NCBI GenBank assembly: GCA_017871115.1
Contig: JAFCIZ010000007.1
Location: 2,108,001-2,172,000, forward strand
Direction: 5' to 3'
From: Cunninghamella blakesleeana
Lineage: Eukaryota > Mucoromycota > Mucoromycetes > Mucorales > Cunninghamellaceae
Length of the DNA stretch: 64,000 bases
The translations under genes and the position numbers were made by a program. The notes below the pieces were generated by a model. That model did not search any database. It was not told where the DNA came from and saw nothing but the letters and a program-made list of their open reading frames with translations. Shown here one piece after another: positions 57,466 through 64,000 of this stretch. Positions within the stretch are counted from its first letter, which is position 1; the number at the start of each line of letters is the position of its first letter.

Positions 57466-57943
57466 AACAATAAATAATATGGAATATATTAATAATAACA
57501 ATAAAAAGTTGAAACACCACCATTTTGTATATATTCTTTTGTTTTGAAACAAGCTCCTCTCCTTTCCCTTCTCCTCCTTCTTTTTCATATGCCAATGTAA
57601 TAATGTAACATTTTACATTTAATAATCGAAATAAAAAATAAAAACAATAGGATATTCTAAAATTGATATTAAAAATAATTAAGATTTAAACTAACATAAT
57701 CCAAACTGTCATTCATTAGATCATTTTACCATAGATCTAATCCACGTGATGAAAAAGGTACAAATCGGAAGTTTAAAAAATGGCAAGGCACAAAAAAACA
57801 AGCATATTTTTTTTAAACCCTCTTTTTTTTTTCTTCTCTTTTCTCATTTTCTCTCTCTTTCTCTTTTATTTTATTTAGATAAAAAATAAAAAATAAATAG
57901 ACATATATAGCCTCTCTTTTTCCTTTTAACATTCATAAATAAA
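57466..57943. other. intergenic region with E-box
   Basis: 3' flank of the helicase and promoter of the NAPE-PLD-like gene. The latter has a CACGTG site at 57744-57749, a T-run/A-run tract near 57808-57832 and a strongly pyrimidine-rich leader at 57825-57930. Confidence 0.5.
57744..57749. promoter_or_regulatory. CACGTG E-box
   Basis: Palindromic CACGTG, 195 bases before the next ATG, the core site of bHLH factors such as Cbf1/Pho4 or SREBP-like proteins. Being next to a lipid-metabolism gene makes it plausible, but a six-base match is weak evidence. Confidence 0.25.
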
Positions 57944-59865
57944 ATGACACAATTGACAACTTTTGGTAAACGACCAGCTTTTTTAAGTTTTCCTATTCCT
58001 TTTGATCACCCATTTACCATACCAACCCTTATAGCCACTTCTGCTTCAGCATTACTTCTTTATTATTATTTACAAGCCTCTCATGCTCATGATCTTGTCG
58101 AAGCCTTAAGGAAAAAAGATATAAAGAAAAGACGATGCCTGAAAAGACCTGAAGATAAATTTGCAAGTTTAAAGGTAATACGTGAATACTTTATAATATA
58201 AATATAATATCTTTTTGTCAATTATTAACAAATTTATCTATATATTTATATATCTATATGCCTATATGTCTATATGTCTATATATATTTATGGATTATTA
58301 TTTTATTTTATTTATTTAGATAGAAAAACATTTTGTAAATCCTTTTGAAGAGTGGGAAGAAGTATCATTCTTGGAGACAGCGTTATTCTGGTTAAGGCGT
58401 TGGAAAGGCAACGGCATACCAAAATCCGAAGAGGTAAAAAAAAAGTAGAGATAAAAAACAAATTAAGATAAAGATAAAAATAAAAATAAGAATAGATAAT
58501 GTTTCAAGAGAATCCCGTTTATTTATTTATATATATGTATATATTATTTTCATTGTATTTTTTTTTAGGAACTAGAAAAAGTATTACCAGTGAAATTACC
58601 AGAATTGGATAAAATCTTTTCTTACCAAACTAATCATATAAAAGAAAATCAACCACTTGGTATTTCAGACATGGATTCATGTTGGTCTAATGGTAACGGT
58701 AATAAAAATACTATGGCAGCTACTTCTCTTCATCATCATCAAAGTCCGATTCCTCATGAGGTTACCTTTACTTGGTTTGGGTAAATAAATATAAAAATAA
58801 ACAAATACACAAATACAAATAAAGATATAATAAAAATAAAAATAAAAGTAAGGGGTTTGTGGGTATGTGTGTGTTTGATAAAAACATATATAAATTCTAA
58901 TCGTATAAAATATTGTTTTATCTTTCCTAATCTTATTTTTTTTTTCTTTGTCTGTTTATTATTATTATTATTATTATGCTAATAGACAATCAACGTGTTT
59001 GATTACAATAGATGGATTGGCGGTTTTGACAGGTAAGAAAAAAAAAACGGACTTTTAAAAAAGCGATAATGTGTAACTAGATAACTATAAAAACAATAAC
59101 ATTCATATCATAACTTATTTATTATAGATCCTGTATTTACAAAATGTTCTATTAATGATTACCTTGGTCCAAAAAGAGTTCGTCCCATTCCTTGTCCATT
59201 AAAGGATTTTCAGGCAAATTTAGATATTGTATTGGTTTCTCATGATCATTTTGATCATTTAGGTAAAGAATGAAATACGTATATATATATATATATCATT
59301 TTATTTTTCATTTATTCATCCTTCCTTTTCCTTTTCTTTTTATTTATATTTATTTATTTAATAATAGATGAAAAGGTTGTTTACCAATTGGGAAATTCGG
59401 TCACTTGGTATATACCTCTTGGCCTTCGTGAATGGTTTTTAAAACGTAATGTGGATAATGTAAGTCAAAGATCAATAACTTAGATATATAATGGTTAGAA
59501 CACTATGTATCAAAAGCTTCTGTTTATTCATTTATTGGATTTAATTCAATTTAGGTAGTAGAATTGGATTGGTGGCAAGAAATTAGACATCATAATCGAC
59601 CCGATATTGTTATCGCTTGTGTACCTGCTATGGTAAGTCATTTTTCTTTTCTTTTTTTTAAAAAAAAAAGAAAATGAATGAAATTTTTATTAATTATATA
59701 AACACTTTTCACTTATGTATTTCTATTATACTTAATAATATAGCATTGGAGTGGGTCGAGAACACCTTTTGAAAAAAATACGGCATTATGGTGTAGCTAT
59801 GTTATTAAAGGTCAACATAATCGAGTATTCTTTTGGTAATAGGAATAAGAACTATATTATATAAC

Positions 59866-59934
<69 letters not shown>

Positions 59935-60526
59935 AATTTTACTTTTATTAATTTTATAACATTTCCTTTTTTCCTTTATTACTGTTATTATTACTAGTGG
60001 TGATACTGGTTATTCGGATGAATTATTTCAATCAATTGGTGAATTATATGCTCCGTTTACTTTAGCCGCCATTCCTATAGGTAGTTTTGAACCTGTATCC
60101 ATGATGCAGCATGTACATATGGGGCCCCAAGATGCATTAAAAGTTCATGATGACTTAAAATCACCTCGATTATCTGTTGGTATTCATTGGGGAACATTCA
60201 TGATGTCGGATGAACACTACCTTGCACCAAGTAAATTATTAGCTGAACTATGGAATAAAAGACAACAGCAGCAACAAAAAGGATCACTCTTTCCTACCAC
60301 TTCATCATCAACTTCTTCTAACAATGATTTATCATCTTTAACATCATCATCAAATTCACCATCTAATCTTCATGATGATTCATGTACTTGTGATAATCAT
60401 TCTACAACCTCTTCCTCAAACTCTTCTGTTGTATCGACTCCTTCAACTATGTCTATTTATAACAAATTACAAAATGCAAGTCAATTCATTACGACTGCTT
60501 TTGGTGAAACTATTATATTAAACTAG
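57944..60526 (+). CDS. NAPE-PLD-like metallo-beta-lactamase-fold phospholipase D
   Basis: Exons 57944-58174, 58320-58433, 58569-58780, 58986-59032, 59128-59262, 59368-59459, 59555-59632, 59744-59835 and 59998-60526 give 509 residues. A hydrophobic segment at about 27-43 could anchor the N-terminus. Residues 120-450 match N-acyl-phosphatidylethanolamine phospholipase D: TWFGQSTCLI, the zinc motif HDHFDH (H240, H242, D244, H245), ACVPAMHWSGSRTPFEKN, FFCGDTGYSDELF, HMGPQDALKVH and GIHWGTFMMSDEHY. The enzyme hydrolyses N-acyl-PE to N-acylethanolamine and phosphatidate in intracellular membranes. Fungal relatives (S. cerevisiae Fmp30, mitochondrial inner membrane) are linked to cardiolipin homeostasis. 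A Ser/Thr-rich insert follows at about 430-480. All zinc ligands are present. Intron 8 holds a compound microsatellite. Confidence 0.92.
59866..59931. repeat. compound microsatellite (AT)n(GT)n(GA)n in intron 8
   Basis: Three dinucleotide arrays join without spacer: AT to 59880, GT from 59881 to about 59898, GA to about 59931. It sits within the intron 59836-59997 of the NAPE-PLD-like gene. Confidence 0.9.
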
Positions 60527-60679
60527 TTATATTTTTACTATTATAATTATTATTTAGATTTTTCCCTCTTATATTTTTATACATATAGTATATAATATTT
60601 AAACTGTTAGTGAATTATATGTATAAAGAAACATACTATATATATATATTTATTTATTTATTTATTTTAAAATTAAAAA

Positions 60680-60743
60680 TATTATTATTATTATTATTAT
60701 TACTATTATTACTATTATTATTATTACTATTATTACTATTATT
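60680..60743. repeat. (ATT)n with interspersed ACT, trinucleotide microsatellite
   Basis: About 21 triplets, mainly ATT with regular ACT interruptions, 154 bases after the stop of the NAPE-PLD-like gene. Confidence 0.85.
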
Positions 60744-61029
60744 AAGAATATTAAACAAATTGGTGATCATAATGAAAAAGAAAGAGAGCCTCCTTATATA
60801 CGTAACTTTCTCCCCTATTCTGTTTTACTGATTATTTAAAAAAAGAAAGAAAACTGTAAATTATCAAAGGGGTAGACCTCGGAAAAAATGGAATTTTTGA
60901 ATGATTTTCTAAAATGTATATATATATATATATATATATATAACGTTCTATCTACATACAAGTTCGTGTATTATATAGTTATGATATATATTTAAATGAG
61001 TTATATTTCTTCTACTGTTAAAAGAGCAG

Positions 61030-62250
61030 ATAAGAAGTGTCAGGTTTAAAAAAAATTAAAAAAAGTGTCTACCACTTGTTTTATATCTTATTTTTTTCTA
61101 TATTTTATCAAGCTGTTTATTTAATATTATAATAAGAAAATTTTGGTTATAGATAAATGAATAGTATAAATATTAATACCAGGCAATTAACAAGAAGCGG
61201 CTGAAAAGAGGGAGGTGGAAAAATTTATTATTCATAGTAAAAATAAACTTTCTATACAATTAATTATATTAAACTTATATTTAAACGATTTGTATGTTTA
61301 GGCTCTATTATACGCCTATTTACTTGATTTTGTGTTGTAGAAAAAAATCGGAATAGAATGTACCAAATTTTTAAAAATTTCAAATAAAAAAAAAATAGTC
61401 TATAACTATTTTTAAATCTAATTTTTTTATGTTTTTATTATAAGTAACCCATTCTAAAACATTAGTAGGAAGCTATTGATATTAAATATTGAATGGTATT
61501 ATCTTTGATGTACATTCATTAATAGAAAGCGTTTGAAAAAAGTAAATAAAAAAGCTATTAACATAACCGAGCTAAAAAATAATTTTCTACCTCTAAAAAA
61601 TATTGAAAATAGCTGCCCTATAACTTTCATTTTTTATAATTTCAAGATATATCCTATAGTTTGCTTTTTGTGCTTAATTTTTTCCATGATTTTACTGTAA
61701 AGCTATTTATTCTAGAACCATAGCATGTAATTTTTAGTCAAAATAAATTAAAAAATATTATTTTAACATATTTTCATTAATAAAAAGCAGTTAAAAAAGA
61801 CAATGAAAAATTCGTTTTATTAAAAAAGTTACCAAAAATATATATATTTGTTTTATTTGAAATATCGACTTATAAAATGGTCAATAATCAATTTGGATTC
61901 AATTGAATGATATGTTAAAATCAATTCTGTATATACATAAAAATATCATGCAATCACAGGTATTCATTGGTAGGAATCATAAGAATAATATTTTTTTATA
62001 ACTTTTAAAAAAAAACTGGCGTAGAATATATCCAATATTTAAAAATTTCGAAAAGAAAAAAAAAGTACCCTACAGCTTGCTTTTTTTAGCCATATTTTCT
62101 CCATTTATTTAATATAAAGTCATATATAAAATAAAGTCATTATTACAATAAAATGACTAGATACTCCTGGTTATAAGGAAGCAAATCATATTGTTTGTTA
62201 TACACATTAATTAATAGAAAGTGGCTGAAGAAAGGGACAGAAAAAGAATG
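61030..62250. repeat. degenerate tandem repeat, about four units of 250-450 bases
   Basis: Diverged copies share an ordered set of blocks. The clearest is AGAATGTACCAAATTTTTAA near 61357 against AGAATATATCCAATATTTAA near 62024, each followed by AAATTTC and an A-run. A CCCTACAGCTTGC-type block occurs near 62068 with a relative TCCTATAGTTTGC near 61651. A closing block of the type ATTAATAGAAAGCGGCTGAAAA recurs near 61186, 61521, 61775 and 62211. Units have no reading frame. It could be an old satellite or a much-decayed mobile element. Unit limits are approximate. Confidence 0.5.
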
Positions 62251-63002
62251 TTATCTTTTTCTTAAAAATGCTCCTTCTTTTTTTATTAATGATATATAAA
62301 AGTACCATATTATTTTATTTTTACTCATTCATTAATAATAAAGAGTGTTTTTATAAATAGAAAAGAAAAACAAACCAACTTTTATTCTTCTACATCAGTA
62401 TATAAAAAAGAAATTATCATTTTTTTTTTAAGCGGGAAGAAATTTAAATTACCGTCGCCACCACTTATTTTCTTTATTTGTTAGTCGTGGGGTTAATTTT
62501 TTTAAGGAACAAGATCATGATTTTAAGGAACAAAGACATGACCTAATATATTCGTTCAAGAAAAAAAAGATGATGTATTACTTTTTATATTCAAGAAATA
62601 TAGATAAAGTTAGAGGGAAAAAAATGAATCTTTTTTCTCATCTCATGTTAAATCAACTTTTTTAGGTAGAATTTTTTTTTTGGTAGTACGACATATTATG
62701 TACATATATATATTTATATAAAAAATTGTCTATATATATTCCCATATGTATCATTCTGTTTCACAGTTTAAGAAATTAAAGTTTTTTTTTTATTATCAAT
62801 TTAAAAAATTTATATACAAAATACAAGATTATTTATCAGTAAACCACAATATATATTTATGATTTGTTTTTAATGTTTTTTTTTTTTTTTTTATTTGAAT
62901 TAAAAAAAAAAAAAGGATTTATATAATATCAATAAATAATAAATAAATAAATAAATAATATAAAGAACGTATTGGTTGATTCAATTTAATTTAATTTTTT
63001 TT

Positions 63003-64000
63003 TTACATGTAATCTTGGATTTCACAATCATTATTTTCATAAATATCGACTTTAGTAATACGATGTTCTTTATCCAAAGTCTTGTAATGAGATTGTTTAT
63101 AAACGTAGAAATCGATATGTTTACCACCAAAGGACCAACTTTGATCATCAGAAATAAGACAACCATTATGTTTTTTATCAGAGTTAGGTAAAGTCCAACC
63201 ATCTAATTCAGGAACATACAATTTGGTACCTCTTGGGATATCATTAGTAGCAATAGTAACATAAGGACGTAAGGGAGTGCTATAAGAAGTTAAACCGAAA
63301 GGATCATCCTTCTTATCGACTTCTTCGAAACATTTATAACCAGAACAGTTGCAACCACCTAAATTGACGATACTTTTACCCAAAACACCGGTACCTTCCA
63401 TGACAAGAGCATCAGCATAAGTTTCAGCAACTTTACCAAGAGATTTACCAGAACAGGTCTTGATGGTTACTTTTTTACCAGAGGATTCGTAATCATCTGG
63501 AGTAGCAATCCAATAATAAGTGAAGGAAGCTTTGCTTTGTAAAAGTTTTCCTTTCTTGTTACGATTTTTCTTTGATTCCTTCTTGTGAGTTTTAGCACCA
63601 AAGTTGGCTACTTTGTTAGAAAGGGCATGAACTTGTTTATCATCTTCATCATCATCATCATTCTTATGAGCATTGCTAGAATCACCTTTCTTAACACAGT
63701 ATTTCTTTCCATTGTCAAGGTTGTCGCAACTGCCACGATGAACTTTAGGATTTAAATCATAAAATTCACTTAATTCAAGACCATAATGTTTAGCTAAACC
63801 AACACAAGTATCGGAGCTAGTAACAGTATGGGTTTTAGCACATCCAGATGAAGAGGAAGAAGTAGATTTGACAGCTACACAATATTTCTTTCCGTTATTT
63901 AAATTAGAACATCCACTATCGACTTGTTGATTCCATTGGTAAAATTGATCCAATTGAATACCATATTTTTTTGAAACAGTAATACAAGTATCTTTTCCAC
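63003..64000 (-). CDS. LysM plus 3D/RlpA-like barrel protein, partial (N-terminus beyond window)
   Basis: The frame is open to the window end, so the start and any signal peptide lie outside; at least 332 residues are visible, ending at TAA 63005-63003. Two LysM modules of the fungal Cys-containing type are seen, GKDTCITVSKKYG...NLNNGKKYCV and SSDTCVGLAKHYG...NLDNGKKYCV, which bind chitin or peptidoglycan. A linker with Asp-rich (NDDDDEDD) and Lys-rich (KKESKKNRNKKGK) stretches follows. The C-terminal domain starts near FTYYWIATPDDY and has YVTIATNDIPRGTKLYVPEL and GGKHIDFYVY, the pattern of the 3D domain (double-psi beta-barrel of MltA/RlpA type), whose catalytic Asp aligns with D in HIDF. 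Likely a secreted cell-wall protein. Enzyme activity in fungi is not established. Confidence 0.82.
   Translation of the reverse strand, partial: GKDTCITVSKKYGIQLDQFYQWNQQVDSGCSNLNNGKKYCVAVKSTSSSSSGCAKTHTVTSSDTCVGLAKHYGLELSEFYDLNPKVHRGSCDNLDNGKKYCVKKGDSSNAHKNDDDDEDDKQVHALSNKVANFGAKTHKKESKKNRNKKGKLLQSKASFTYYWIATPDDYESSGKKVTIKTCSGKSLGKVAETYADALVMEGTGVLGKSIVNLGGCNCSGYKCFEEVDKKDDPFGLTSYSTPLRPYVTIATNDIPRGTKLYVPELDGWTLPNSDKKHNGCLISDDQSWSFGGKHIDFYVYKQSHYKTLDKEHRITKVDIYENNDCEIQDYM

Larger units (their letters stand above)
60527..63002. other. gene-free region with degenerate repeats
   Basis: About 2.5 kb without a supported gene. Contains the (ATT)n/(ACT ATT)n array at 60680-60743, an (AT)n run at 60918-60942, the degenerate tandem repeat at 61030-62250, and A/T-runs at 62879-62915 before the stop of the LysM gene. 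Confidence 0.55.

Noticed and set aside
62976..63202. Short frames on both strands at the LysM gene 3' end
   Set aside because: They overlap the real minus-strand coding sequence in other frames and show no domain.

Overview
This is a very AT-rich, intron-rich fungal nuclear window. The genes use the standard code and GT-AG introns, mostly about 50-200 bases long. A CotH-family spore-coat/invasin-type protein, a class I/II-like chitin synthase, LysM proteins and tandem DUF300 membrane proteins together suggest an early-diverging fungus, most likely Mucoromycota and probably Mucorales. The genus cannot be fixed from the sequence. Gene models were built by hand from splice sites, reading-frame phase and protein motifs. 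Every multi-exon model below closes in frame, except the one cut by the window edge.

Layout from left to right. A HutD-cupin/aspartoacylase fusion (1.7-5.1 kb, +) faces a small acidic protein of unknown function (5.6-6.2 kb, -). A CotH protein (7.0-9.0 kb, -) and a tyrosine phosphatase (9.9-11.3 kb, -) follow. Next come an aldo-keto reductase (12.7 kb, +), a YheT-type alpha/beta hydrolase (14.8 kb, +) and a chitin synthase (18.5 kb, +). Two tandem DUF300/TMEM184-like 7TM paralogues lie on the minus strand (23.1-28.6 kb), with a possible 49-residue helical microprotein between them. MED13, the large Mediator kinase-module subunit, spans 30.2-37.3 kb (+), followed by a small four-helix membrane protein.

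The second half holds a Pho85-type cyclin (40.6 kb, -) and a SET-domain methyltransferase (41.5-43.6 kb, -) divergent from an intronless PUS3 pseudouridine synthase (43.8 kb, +). A Ser-rich basic protein (46.4 kb, +) follows. A 2.6 kb gene-poor stretch then carries a palindromic hairpin element, a decayed gene fragment and a patch resembling a mitochondrial group I intron core. After it come a GNAT acetyltransferase (-), NOC2 (+), a DDX59-like zf-HIT DEAD-box protein with unusual motifs (+), a NAPE-PLD-like metallo-beta-lactamase (+), a degenerate tandem repeat (61.0-62.3 kb) and the C-terminal part of a secreted LysM plus 3D/RlpA-like protein (-) cut by the window end.

No single coordinated pathway is encoded. 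This is mostly ordinary fungal housekeeping and cell-surface content. No tRNA, rRNA, CRISPR array or intact transposon was found. The most unusual items are the HutD-aspartoacylase fusion, the altered DDX59 helicase motifs, the LysM-3D architecture, the group I intron-like patch, the hairpin element, the degenerate tandem repeat, and the recurrent T-run/A-run junctions in introns and promoters.
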